Notes under the pieces: generated by a model
The model's input: only the letters and a program-made list of their open reading frames with translations
What the model was told of the DNA's origin: nothing
The model's database searches: none
Translations under genes and position numbers: made by a program
NCBI GenBank assembly: GCA_017502125.1
Contig: JAFVVN010000015.1
Location: 1-43,427 of the forward strand
DNA: 43,427 nucleotides
Reading direction: 5' to 3'
Source: Bacteroidales bacterium
GTDB taxonomy: Bacteria > Bacteroidota > Bacteroidia > Bacteroidales > UBA932
Part shown: one piece after another, positions 25,200 to 33,339 of the stretch
Layout of the letters: each line of letters begins with the position of its first letter
How positions within the stretch are numbered: position 1 is the first letter of the stretch

Positions 25200-26453
25200 A
25201 TGAAAAGGACCATTCATCTTCTGGCGGTCACGCTTCTGAGTGTCATCTCCCTCATGTCCTGCTCAAAAAATAGCGTGGAGAAGCCTAAATATCTGTGGAT
25301 GTGCATAGATGCCAATTTTGAGCGTTTTTCACATAAGGACTCCATCTGTTGGTATCTGGATAAGGCGAAGGAGACGGGTTTCAATCAAGTTGTCGTGGAT
25401 GTAAGAGGAGTGGACGGACGTGTCCTTTATAACAGTGACCATCTTCCAATGCTTACTGAAGTGGATGGCTACAAATGCGAAAGAGACTGGGACTATCTTC
25501 AGTATTTTCTAGATCAGGCAAAAGAAAGGGGACTTCGGGTTACCGTGTCGGCGACTGTCTTTCCGGCGGGGAGTCAATACCACGACAGAGGACTGGTTTT
25601 CGATGATCCTTCCATTGCTGAAATGACCTGTCTTGAATATACTCCAAATGGAATGATGAAGATTGAGGATGATGAGTCAAAAGTTGCCGCTTTTCTCAAT
25701 CCGGTTCTTCCAGCTGCCCGTGAGTATGCAATGCAGGTAATACGTGAATTGCTTGTAAAATATGATTTCGATGGCTATTGCCTCGATTATTGCCGTTTCC
25801 CAGATGGCCAGAGCGACTTTTCGCAGGACACAAGGGAAGCATTTGAGAAATATATAGGTGAAAAGGTTGAGAATTTCCCACAGGACATCTATTCATACGC
25901 GGAGGACGGCTCGCGTATTCCTGGAAAATTCTATAAGAAGTGGTGGGAGTTCCGTTCTATGGTGATCAGAGATTTCATAGCGGAAGTGAGAAAGACTGTC
26001 GATGAGCTTCAGCCTGATGTCAAGCTTGAATATTGGGCTGCATCCTGGCTGCATGCCATTTATCAGAATGGACAGAACTGGGCAAGTCCTGAATCCCGTT
26101 TCTACGAGGACTATCTTGACGATTGGGCAACTCCTGACTATCACAAGACTGCTTTTGCTGACCAGTTGGATGTGTTCATTACTGGAACTTATCTTGAGAA
26201 AGTCTGGGGAATGGATGATCTGGAGTCTGTGGAATATGGCCTTTACAGATCTAATCGCGATGTGCAGGGTGCCTGCGCTGTCTATGGTTCCCTCTATGCT
26301 CAGAATCATCTTGAAGAATTTGATGATGCTGTCTATCTCTGCCTGCGTGATACCGAAGGACTCATGGTCTTTGATCTTGTGCAGGTGATCAGATATAACT
26401 TGTGGGATAAAATTAAAGCCGGTATTGACCGGGCAGAGTCTGAAATAAAATAA
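25200..26453 (+). CDS. GHL10-like TIM-barrel glycosidase lipoprotein, copy 2
   Basis: 417 residues, lipobox Cys21 (VISLMSCSKNS), with almost no linker, unlike the following two copies. Landmarks are LWMCIDANFERF, FNQVVVDVRGVDGRVLYNS, WDYLQYFLDQAKERGLRV, AFLNPVLPAAREYAMQVI, FDGYCLDYCRFPDGQSDFS, EYWAASWLHAIYQNGQNWAS and a terminal GLMVFDLVQVIRYNLWDKI. The acids in LDYCR and in WDYLQ are candidates for catalytic residues by position in the barrel. First of three tandem paralogues in one operon. By analogy to GHL10 (DigH) it should be an endo- or exo-glycosidase on an amino-sugar polymer; the actual substrate is unknown. Confidence 0.85.
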   Translation: MKRTIHLLAVTLLSVISLMSCSKNSVEKPKYLWMCIDANFERFSHKDSICWYLDKAKETGFNQVVVDVRGVDGRVLYNSDHLPMLTEVDGYKCERDWDYLQYFLDQAKERGLRVTVSATVFPAGSQYHDRGLVFDDPSIAEMTCLEYTPNGMMKIEDDESKVAAFLNPVLPAAREYAMQVIRELLVKYDFDGYCLDYCRFPDGQSDFSQDTREAFEKYIGEKVENFPQDIYSYAEDGSRIPGKFYKKWWEFRSMVIRDFIAEVRKTVDELQPDVKLEYWAASWLHAIYQNGQNWASPESRFYEDYLDDWATPDYHKTAFADQLDVFITGTYLEKVWGMDDLESVEYGLYRSNRDVQGACAVYGSLYAQNHLEEFDDAVYLCLRDTEGLMVFDLVQVIRYNLWDKIKAGIDRAESEIK

Positions 26454-26465
26454 TAAAACCGACAT

Positions 26466-27842
26466 ATGAAAAAGATTGCATTTATTGCGTTGATATCTAT
26501 CCTGACTTTTGGTGTGGTCTCCTGCGATCAGGACCCGCTTCCGTCAGATGATACAGAAAATATAACTCCTGAACCAGAACCTGAACCCGAACCAGAGCCC
26601 GAACCTGAACCGGAACCTGAACCGACGCCTTCGGTTGAGGCAAAACCAGTGGTGCTTTGGATTGATGCTGAGGCAAATTTCTACCGTCTCAGGACCAAGG
26701 CAAATATTAAGGGTTTTCTTGATATGGCTCAGAAAAACGGATTCAATGCTTTCGTAGTGGATGTCAAACCAGTTCAGGGCGACGTTCTTTACAACAGCAG
26801 CTTCCTGCCTAAATGCACTTATCTTGCAGGCCATACAGTTGAAAGAGACTGGGACTATCTTCAGTTCTTCCTGGATGAGGCACACGAGCGTGGAATGCGT
26901 GTGACTGTATCAACCACCATCATGACAATGGGCTTGCCTCAATCTGATACTGGCCCGGGATATAAGGACTATCCTGATTCAGACTATGACCTCGCTTATT
27001 GGGATGATAAATTCTGCATTGAGCATCTTCCCGAGGGCCTTGTCGATATACGTGAGAGCGATGCATGGGACGTGTTTGCCTTCCTTAATCCTATCCTTCC
27101 GGAGGTGCGTGAGTATGTTATGAAGATGGTCACTGAACTGGTCACAAATTATGATTTTGATGGCTATATCCTCGACTACTGCCGTTATATGAACATGAAC
27201 AGTGATTTCTCGGAGGCCTCCAAGAAAGCATTTGAGGAGTATGCAGGCGTTACATGTGATAATTTCCCTTATGACATTTATTATTATGAGGACGGAGTGA
27301 CAGATAAGAGCCAGTATACTCCTTCCACCTACTATAACAAGTGGATAGAATGGAGGGCTAGTGTAATTCAGGGCTATGTGAAGGAAATACGTGAGACTAT
27401 CAAGTCGATAAAGCCTGATGTGGATATTGAATATTGGGCAGCTGCTTGGTGGCCTCTTCCGCACACCGGTCAGAATTGGGCAAGTTCCTTCAATGGGGCT
27501 GGTGCAAACTACTGGTGGTCTACCCAGACATACCCGAAGACTGGATTTGCTGATTATCTTGATATATTCCAGCTTGGTGCATATTATGACACGGTTCTGG
27601 ATGTCGCAAGTGCCATATCCCGTGCCCAGTCGCTTACTATGGGAAAGTGTGAAGTGTTCGGAACCATTTCGGCGGCCTCTGTAAAACTTGATATAGAAAA
27701 AGCATGTTATACCTGTCTGAAGAGTTCGGATGGTCTTATGGTCTTTGAACTTAGCCATATCATCAATAACAAGGCCTGGGAGAAGATCAGAGCAGGCGTC
27801 AAGAAAGCCGAAGAGGAACTGGGAATAATAAGGGAATATTGA
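26466..27842 (+). CDS. GHL10-like TIM-barrel glycosidase lipoprotein, copy 3
   Basis: 458 residues, lipobox Cys20 (LTFGVVSCDQDP). An acidic stretch SDDTEN is followed by about nine consecutive Glu-Pro dipeptides (residues ~35-55), the longest such linker in the window. Barrel landmarks are VVLWIDAEANFYRL, FNAFVVDVKPVQGDVLYNS, WDYLQFFLDEAHERGMRV, FDGYILDYCRYMNMNSDFS and EYWAAAWWPLPHTGQNWAS, with terminal GLMVFELSHIINNKAWEKI. It begins 12 bases after copy 2. It is closest to copy 4: both have KAFE-x-YAGVTC-x-NFPYDIYYY. The linker probably lifts the catalytic domain off the cell surface. Confidence 0.85.
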   Translation: MKKIAFIALISILTFGVVSCDQDPLPSDDTENITPEPEPEPEPEPEPEPEPEPTPSVEAKPVVLWIDAEANFYRLRTKANIKGFLDMAQKNGFNAFVVDVKPVQGDVLYNSSFLPKCTYLAGHTVERDWDYLQFFLDEAHERGMRVTVSTTIMTMGLPQSDTGPGYKDYPDSDYDLAYWDDKFCIEHLPEGLVDIRESDAWDVFAFLNPILPEVREYVMKMVTELVTNYDFDGYILDYCRYMNMNSDFSEASKKAFEEYAGVTCDNFPYDIYYYEDGVTDKSQYTPSTYYNKWIEWRASVIQGYVKEIRETIKSIKPDVDIEYWAAAWWPLPHTGQNWASSFNGAGANYWWSTQTYPKTGFADYLDIFQLGAYYDTVLDVASAISRAQSLTMGKCEVFGTISAASVKLDIEKACYTCLKSSDGLMVFELSHIINNKAWEKIRAGVKKAEEELGIIREY

Positions 27843-27843
27843 T

Positions 27844-29175
27844 ATGATTTCGAGATTCAGACATTGTCTGATGGTAGTCTTGGGATTGGCTCTCATTGCT
27901 GCATCGTGTGACAGACCGATTGAACCGGAAGACATTCCGGTAGAGGAACCTTCTGATACCCTCGGTTCCGGCGATGTTCAACAACCGGATGATAGTGAGC
28001 CGGGAGTAAAGGTGCAGCCCAAGAAGGTCTCTCTGTGGATCAGTACCAGCGTCAACTTTTCACGCCTTAAGAGCAAGTCCAATATAAAGCATTTCATGGA
28101 CCTGATAGAGGAAGCTGGTTTCAATGAAATCATTGTGGAGGTTAAGACCATGCAAGGACAGGCACTGTATTTCAGTGATATTCTTGAGTACCAGAAAACA
28201 GCAGGAGGAGTGACAGTGGACCGAGACTGGGACTATCTCCAATATTTCATCGACCAGGCTCATGACAGGGGAATGACAGTTCTTGCCGCTTCTACCGTAT
28301 TTCCGGACTATAGGGAGGAATGGGAACAATATTGTTGTGTCGAACATCTTCCTGAGGGACTGAAGAGCATAAAGGACAGTAAGGATAGCGGAATCTTTCC
28401 CTTTCTGAATCCTGTCTATCCGGAAGTCAGAGAACTTGTGATGAGTGTCTGTGAGGAGATCGTTACAAAATATGATGTTGATGGTCTGGTGCTGGACTAC
28501 TGCCGTTATCAGAATGCAAACAGTGATTTCTCAGAAGCGTCAAGAAAGGCGTTTGAGAAGTATGCGGGAGTTACCTGTTCCAATTTTCCTTATGATATCT
28601 ATTATTATCCTGATGGGGAGACGGATAAGGGAGAGTATAAGCCGTCAACTTATTATAACCAATGGATGGAATGGCGCTCCTCTGTCATTCAGGGTTATGT
28701 CAAGGAGATAGGCGAGAGGGTGAAGGCAATAAAACCGGATATCTCGTTTCAGTATTGGGCAGCGGCCTGGTGGCCTCTTCCTGGCACCGGACAGAACTGG
28801 GCGAGTCAGAAGCATACGAACTATCCTTACTGGTGGGCAACCCCGGATTATCATAAGACTGGTTTCGCGGAATATCTGGATGTGTTTCAGAACGGAGCAT
28901 ATTACAATAAGGTGACTCCCGTATGGGACAATGGTACTATAGCCCATGCACTGTATCAGGGGGATGCCATCATCAAGGATGCCTGTCAGCATTATTCGAG
29001 TTTCTCTGTTGCGGATAAGGACTTTGATGCAAAGGAAGCAATGAAATACAGCTACCTGAATTCTGATGGAGTGATGGTCTTTGAACTTTGCTACATGGTG
29101 AAACATGATTGGTGGGATGAGATAAAGGCGGGAATAGTCGAAGCTGAAACTGAGCTTGGAATAGTTAGAGAATAG
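27844..29175 (+). CDS. GHL10-like TIM-barrel glycosidase lipoprotein, copy 4
   Basis: 443 residues, lipobox Cys22 (LALIAASCDRP), acidic spacer IEPEDIPVEEPSD. Landmarks are VSLWISTSVNFSRL, FNEIIVEVKTMQGQALYFS, WDYLQYFIDQAHDRGMTV, VDGLVLDYCRYQNANSDFS and QYWAAAWWPLPGTGQNWAS, with terminal GVMVFELCYMVKHDWWDEI. The first motif has VEVK where copies 2 and 3 have VDVR/VDVK, a possible shift in a functional residue. The start lies one base after the copy 3 stop, and a GH97 follows 5 bases after its end. Recent tandem duplication with copy 3 is likely, followed by divergence of the substrate loops (the segment after NWAS is different in each copy). Confidence 0.85.
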   Translation: MISRFRHCLMVVLGLALIAASCDRPIEPEDIPVEEPSDTLGSGDVQQPDDSEPGVKVQPKKVSLWISTSVNFSRLKSKSNIKHFMDLIEEAGFNEIIVEVKTMQGQALYFSDILEYQKTAGGVTVDRDWDYLQYFIDQAHDRGMTVLAASTVFPDYREEWEQYCCVEHLPEGLKSIKDSKDSGIFPFLNPVYPEVRELVMSVCEEIVTKYDVDGLVLDYCRYQNANSDFSEASRKAFEKYAGVTCSNFPYDIYYYPDGETDKGEYKPSTYYNQWMEWRSSVIQGYVKEIGERVKAIKPDISFQYWAAAWWPLPGTGQNWASQKHTNYPYWWATPDYHKTGFAEYLDVFQNGAYYNKVTPVWDNGTIAHALYQGDAIIKDACQHYSSFSVADKDFDAKEAMKYSYLNSDGVMVFELCYMVKHDWWDEIKAGIVEAETELGIVRE

Positions 29176-29180
29176 ACTAT

Positions 29181-31124
29181 ATGAAGAAAATATTGATTTT
29201 TATGTTGATGCTGGCTTCATTTGCAGCATCTGCAAAGACTTATGACCTTTCCTCGCCTGATGGTAGGGTCAAGGTGTGTATTGAGACGGGGACCCAGCTT
29301 GCCTATTCTGTGTCATACGCAGGTGAGCGGATTCTTGACATGAGCAGGATAGGGCTGGACTTCAAGGACAAGGTTCTGTCGCAGTCTGTCCGCAAGGTCT
29401 CGCATAGGACACTGAATCAGATGCATTATGCTGTGGTTCCTGTGAAGTCTCGTGAAGTCAGAGAACATTGTAATGAGCTCAGACTTGACTTCAAGGGAGG
29501 CTGGGCTGTGGTCTTCAGAGCCTATGATGACGGCGTCGCCTATCGTTTCGAGACAGCCTTCAAGGAGCCGGAGGTTTTGGTGACCGATGAAACTGCTGAT
29601 TATGCATTTGCTGAGGATAATGAGGTGTATTGGGCTAATGAGAAGAGCCCAGAATTTATCACCCATTGCGAGGCCTTCTTCAAGGAGATGAAGATTTCGG
29701 ACATTGTACGCGAGCAGTATGCCTACCTTCCTGTCAGCATGAAGACTCCATCGGGGACCCGCGTGGTAATCACTGAGGCTGATATGTTCGACTACCCTAA
29801 TATGTTTCTTTTCGGTGGTCAGGGACAGACACTTGTGTCCGAATATCCTCAGGTCATCCTTGACTATGATATGAGGACTGACCGTGATGTAACCGTAACC
29901 GAAAAAGCTGATTATATTGCAAGGACAAAGGGAACCCGCAGCTATCCATGGAGAGTGATGACTCTCGGTGACGACAGGTCTCTTCTTGAGAATAATCTTT
30001 CATGGCTGCTTTCCTCAAAGGAATATAGCGACGACCTGCAATGGCTGCGTCCTGGAAAGATATCCTGGGAATGGTGGGCGATGCTCAATGTCTATGGAGT
30101 CGACTTTGAAGCTGGAGTCAATACTGAGACTTATAAATATTATGTGGATTTTGCTGCCGACTACGGCCTTGAATATATCCTGATGGATGAAGGATGGTCG
30201 GCAAGCACTCTGAATGTCGTTGAACCGAATCCGGAACTCGACCTGGCTGAGATCATCCGTTATGCCGACAGTAAGGGAGTCGGGGTGGTACTCTGGACAC
30301 TATGGACTCCGATGATGGAGGATATGGAGCACATACTTGACACATACCGTGACTGGGGTGTGAAGGGCATCAAGATTGACTTCATGCAGATGTGTGACCA
30401 GAATATGGTCAATTTCTATGAGGATGTTGCCCGTGAATGCTTCGAGCGTCACCTTCTTGTCGACTACCACGGAGCTTTCAAACCAGCCGGTCTTCAGCGT
30501 AAATATCCTAATGCGATGACCTACGAGGGTGTCTATGGAATGGAGCATGATAAGTGTTCTTACGACATATCTCCGGAGCACGACCTTGTGCTGCCGTTCA
30601 CCAGAATGGTTGCAGGCCCTATGGATTATACCCCTGGAGCCACAATCAATGCAAGCAGGACTGACTTCCGCGAGCGTTGGGAGCATCCTATGAGTCAGGG
30701 AACTAGAGCACATCAGGCTGCTATTTTTGTGGCCTTTGAAAGCCCGCTGATGATGATGTGCGATTCGCCGTCTAATTACAGACGGAACGATGAGTATGCC
30801 CGTTTCCTCGCATCCATCCCGACAGTCTGGGATGAGACGGTCGCAATAGATGCCAAGGCTGGTGACTACCTTGTTATGGCGCGACGTAATGGAGATGTGT
30901 GGTATGTGGCAGGTCTCAACGATTGGAATGGACGTGAACTGCTGGTCGCTCTTGATTTTTTAGGCGAGGGGGAATATTCCGCTCAGATTTTCAAGGATGG
31001 TGTGAATGCCAACCGTTGGGGCGAAGACTATAAACTTGAGACAACCACTGTCCGCAAAGGTGACCTCCTTCCTGTCAAAATGGCCGACGGAGGCGGCTGG
31101 GTTGCCATCCTTCGTCCAATGTAA
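29181..31124 (+). CDS. GH97 glycosidase, retaining alpha-galactosidase type
   Basis: 647 residues with a type I signal peptide (MLASFAASAKT), so periplasmic rather than anchored. N-terminal super-sandwich (~20-270), TIM barrel (~280-550), C-terminal beta domain. The nucleophile is Asp400 in GIKIDFMQMCDQ, and the acid/base is Glu455 in YGMEHD. Their spacing of 55 residues equals that I recall for the retaining Bacteroides enzyme (Asp415/Glu470). The SusB base motif HE is replaced by LVDYHGAF (Gly where SusB has Glu), which supports the retaining class. Predicted to remove alpha-galactose or a related alpha-hexose. It is the last secure member of the 18442 operon; C10 protease debris follows its stop. 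Confidence 0.92.
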   Translation: MKKILIFMLMLASFAASAKTYDLSSPDGRVKVCIETGTQLAYSVSYAGERILDMSRIGLDFKDKVLSQSVRKVSHRTLNQMHYAVVPVKSREVREHCNELRLDFKGGWAVVFRAYDDGVAYRFETAFKEPEVLVTDETADYAFAEDNEVYWANEKSPEFITHCEAFFKEMKISDIVREQYAYLPVSMKTPSGTRVVITEADMFDYPNMFLFGGQGQTLVSEYPQVILDYDMRTDRDVTVTEKADYIARTKGTRSYPWRVMTLGDDRSLLENNLSWLLSSKEYSDDLQWLRPGKISWEWWAMLNVYGVDFEAGVNTETYKYYVDFAADYGLEYILMDEGWSASTLNVVEPNPELDLAEIIRYADSKGVGVVLWTLWTPMMEDMEHILDTYRDWGVKGIKIDFMQMCDQNMVNFYEDVARECFERHLLVDYHGAFKPAGLQRKYPNAMTYEGVYGMEHDKCSYDISPEHDLVLPFTRMVAGPMDYTPGATINASRTDFRERWEHPMSQGTRAHQAAIFVAFESPLMMMCDSPSNYRRNDEYARFLASIPTVWDETVAIDAKAGDYLVMARRNGDVWYVAGLNDWNGRELLVALDFLGEGEYSAQIFKDGVNANRWGEDYKLETTTVRKGDLLPVKMADGGGWVAILRPM

Positions 31125-31157
31125 CTCTTGCCTGCTTTGGCTACTTTCATCACTTTA

Positions 31158-31256
31158 GTTACCGGACATCTTGTACATTGCAATTGGGGATGGTCAGGTT
31201 ACCTATATGACCGCTATTGTGAGCACTTCGGCATACAGAACAAATGGAAACAATGA
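31158..31256 (+). pseudogene. Remnant of a C10 (streptopain-type) cysteine protease, left copy
   Basis: In the frame continuing after the GH97 stop, the sequence reads VTGHLVHCNWGWSG and then YLYDRYCEHFGIQNKWKQ before a TGA. HCNWGWSG is the conserved block near the C-terminus of C10 peptidases in Bacteroidota. Nothing else of the gene (catalytic Cys, pro-domain) is recognisable, and the residues after the motif do not resemble the family, so a frameshift or deletion ended it. A second, longer remnant lies at 32401-32631. Confidence 0.65.
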
Positions 31257-31282
31257 TATCAATCTTATATTAAATTTACGAA

Positions 31283-32374
31283 ATGAAGAATATTATAGTG
31301 TTTCTGACAGTGGCATTTGCCTTAGCAGTTTCCAGCGGATCTGTATCAGCACAGACGGCTGTCTATACGGATGCTTCTGCATTTCCGGTATATGGCAAGG
31401 TCTCGGACCAGACAAATTCGCGTTATGAGCGTCTGCCTTCCGAACTTCAGGGGGTGAGCCGTGACCCGGTGTGGTATCTGGGGCGTAATTCGGCCGGTCT
31501 GTTCATCCGTTTCCGCTCGAACTCCACATCCATATATGCCAGATGGGAGTCCACCTTCAACAACTCAATGACCCACATGACGGACACAGGCACAAAAGGC
31601 CTTGACCTCTATACCCTTGTGGACGGCAAATGGAGACATGTCTGCAGCGCACAGCCTCAGGGCAAGAAGTCAGAGAGGAAGATCATCGGCAATATGGATC
31701 CGGTGGAGCGTGAATATATGCTCTACCTGTCATTGTATGACGGGGTGTCTTCTCTGGAAATCGGCGTGGATGAAGGGGCGACCCTGGATCAGCCTGCGGT
31801 TAACAGCCCATCACGGGAAAAACCTGTCGTGATGTATGGAACCAGCATCCTTCAGGGAGGATGTGCAAACCGTCCCGGCATGGCTCACACAAATATAATC
31901 AGCCGCCGTCTGGACAGGGAAGTCATCAATCTCGGGTTCAGCGGGAGCGCTCTCCTGGATATGGAAATCGCTCATCTGATGGCTGGCGTAGAAGACCCCG
32001 GCCTGTATGTTCTGGACTATGCTCCCAATGCTTATGCAGACATGATCGATGAGAACGGAGAGAAGTTCTTCCGGGTAATCAGGGATGCCCATCCGGATGT
32101 CCCGGTCATCTTCATAGAGGACGTGATATTCCCTCACACCATGTTCGACAATGCGATCCGTGCAGAGGTCCAGGAGAAGAATGCAGCCCAGAAGCGTCTC
32201 TTTGACAGACTGAAGCGGGCTGGTGAGAAGGATATATATTATATTTCAGCCGAAGGCATGATCGGTGACGATGGTGAGGCCACAGTTGACGGAATCCACT
32301 TCACCGACCTTGGCGCCATGCGCTACGTCGACCACGTCCTCCCCACCATCCGCAAAGCCCTGAAGCATAGATGA
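31283..32374 (+). CDS. Secreted SGNH/GDSL hydrolase with N-terminal GxDLY domain
   Basis: 363 residues, type I signal peptide (AVSSGSVSAQ). The N-terminal beta domain (~25-175) contains TGTKGLDLYTLVDGKW, the GxDLY motif (PF14607-like). The catalytic domain is of Lipase_GDSL_3 type. Ser188 is in VVMYGTSILQGGCANRPGMA, block II is INLGFSGSA, and Asp336/His339 are in VDGIHFTD. Such esterases are usually assumed to remove acyl groups (for example acetyl) from sugars. It sits 158 bases after GH97, flanked on both sides by C10 protease remnants, so it may have entered or been rearranged at this site. No clear -7 promoter was found. Confidence 0.88.
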   Translation: MKNIIVFLTVAFALAVSSGSVSAQTAVYTDASAFPVYGKVSDQTNSRYERLPSELQGVSRDPVWYLGRNSAGLFIRFRSNSTSIYARWESTFNNSMTHMTDTGTKGLDLYTLVDGKWRHVCSAQPQGKKSERKIIGNMDPVEREYMLYLSLYDGVSSLEIGVDEGATLDQPAVNSPSREKPVVMYGTSILQGGCANRPGMAHTNIISRRLDREVINLGFSGSALLDMEIAHLMAGVEDPGLYVLDYAPNAYADMIDENGEKFFRVIRDAHPDVPVIFIEDVIFPHTMFDNAIRAEVQEKNAAQKRLFDRLKRAGEKDIYYISAEGMIGDDGEATVDGIHFTDLGAMRYVDHVLPTIRKALKHR

Positions 32375-32400
32375 TGAACAGTAGATTTGAATACTTCTAA

Positions 32401-32631
32401 AATTTTCTTAGCTTTCACCGTTGGGTAGTAGATGGGGTTTTGAAACAGACAAGGTACTATTGTAATGCTTATGGAGAAATTTCGGAGGAGGGGGACACTA
32501 TATATTGGTTGTCGACTTTTCCTGTCCGGGGCTATCTGGTGCATTGCAATTGGGGCTGGAATGGTCTGGATGATGGATGGTATTATCATTTCAGACCCAA
32601 TAGGTTGATGATAGATTATTATAAATATTAA
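32401..32631 (+). pseudogene. Remnant of a C10 (streptopain-type) cysteine protease, right copy
   Basis: Open from the codon after the TAA at 32398 to the TAA at 32629. It reads NFLSFHRWVVDGVLKQTRYY, later YLVHCNWGWNGLDDGWYYHF, and ends at YYKY. HxWVVDG is the block containing the catalytic His in C10 peptidases and HCNWGWNG-x-x-DG-x-YY the downstream block. There is no start codon, signal peptide, pro-domain or catalytic Cys, so this is a 3' fragment. In the His block the usual Ala after His is Arg. It lies 11 bases before the unknown lipoprotein gene, as if the two had once been an operon. Confidence 0.75.
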
Positions 32632-32642
32632 AATACAGAGTT

Positions 32643-33317
32643 ATGAATAGATTAATCTTTGCATTTATGTTTTTAGTCGCGATGTCTTGTTCCGGTTATG
32701 GAGATGAGTCGGTTAAGGGAGATGACTCGTTGGGTAAAGATAATCCGTTGGTGTTGGAGAATGTCCGTATAAACCCCGGTGATGATGCTCCGATAGCTTG
32801 GGATGAGGACGGGACACCGAGGATTGAGGGGTGCGGAGCAGTTCCGGAGTTGATGGCTTATTTGCGTGGCTATGGTTGGGTTGTCGGGGATATCTATGAA
32901 ATTGCAGATTCGTCGGTTGATTTTGATAGGAATCATATCGATTGCATACCGGGGCATTTCGACAAGTACTACTTTCAGCAGGATGGGGTAAGTGTCAGAG
33001 AATACATTAACTACCGTTTGGAGCAGCCAGATGAGGCTTATTTGTATTGGGATCATATCTATGATTGGCAGGAAGACGGCACATTGAGGGATGAGGATGG
33101 CAAGTTCCTGATGAGGGTTGTGTTTGTCGGTGAGAAGGAGTTTCAGGCGATAATACACTTGGGCTCCCGCATTGTGGAGAGGGAACCGCTGGTTACAAAG
33201 GAAGTATATGGACTGGCGGACTTTGTGAGAATGACCGATGAGGAACTGGATGCCTGCCGGAAGAAATACGACAAGGAATATTTCGAATATATGTCAAAAC
33301 AGCAGGCTGTCAAGTAG
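32643..33317 (+). CDS. Lipoprotein of unknown function
   Basis: 224 residues with a short lipoprotein signal (MNRLIFAFMFLVAMSC, Cys16) and an acidic mature start (GYGDESVKGDDSLGKDN), resembling surface-exposure signals. No family was recognised. It is rich in Asp, Glu, Tyr and Trp (DEAYLYWDHIYDWQEDGTLR) and has a C-terminal helical-looking tail (DEELDACRKKYDKEYFEYM). The gene follows the C10 protease remnant by 11 bases and precedes the FAD oxidoreductase by 22 bases. Because C10 proteases in Bacteroides can be paired with small inhibitor-like proteins, it might be an orphaned partner, but no inhibitor motif is visible. Codon use looks somewhat different from the neighbouring glycosidases (more TTG, CGG/GGG). 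Confidence 0.6.
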   Translation: MNRLIFAFMFLVAMSCSGYGDESVKGDDSLGKDNPLVLENVRINPGDDAPIAWDEDGTPRIEGCGAVPELMAYLRGYGWVVGDIYEIADSSVDFDRNHIDCIPGHFDKYYFQQDGVSVREYINYRLEQPDEAYLYWDHIYDWQEDGTLRDEDGKFLMRVVFVGEKEFQAIIHLGSRIVEREPLVTKEVYGLADFVRMTDEELDACRKKYDKEYFEYMSKQQAVK

Positions 33318-33339
33318 CTGCCCGTCCAGAGAATTTGCT

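Noticed and set aside
26562-26632. Tandem repeat resembling a direct-repeat array
   Set aside because: It is an in-frame Glu-Pro codon repeat without spacers, not a CRISPR or integration array.
26979-27935. A 318-codon open frame on the minus strand
   Set aside because: Antisense to GHL10-like copies 3 and 4; similar shadow frames occur at the equivalent place in the paralogues (for example 25893-26465 and 28645-29106), as expected from shared codon patterns.
31171-31428. An 85-codon plus-strand frame overlapping the SGNH gene start
   Set aside because: Different frame from both the C10 remnant and the SGNH enzyme; no motif, and the SGNH signal peptide at 31283 is convincing.
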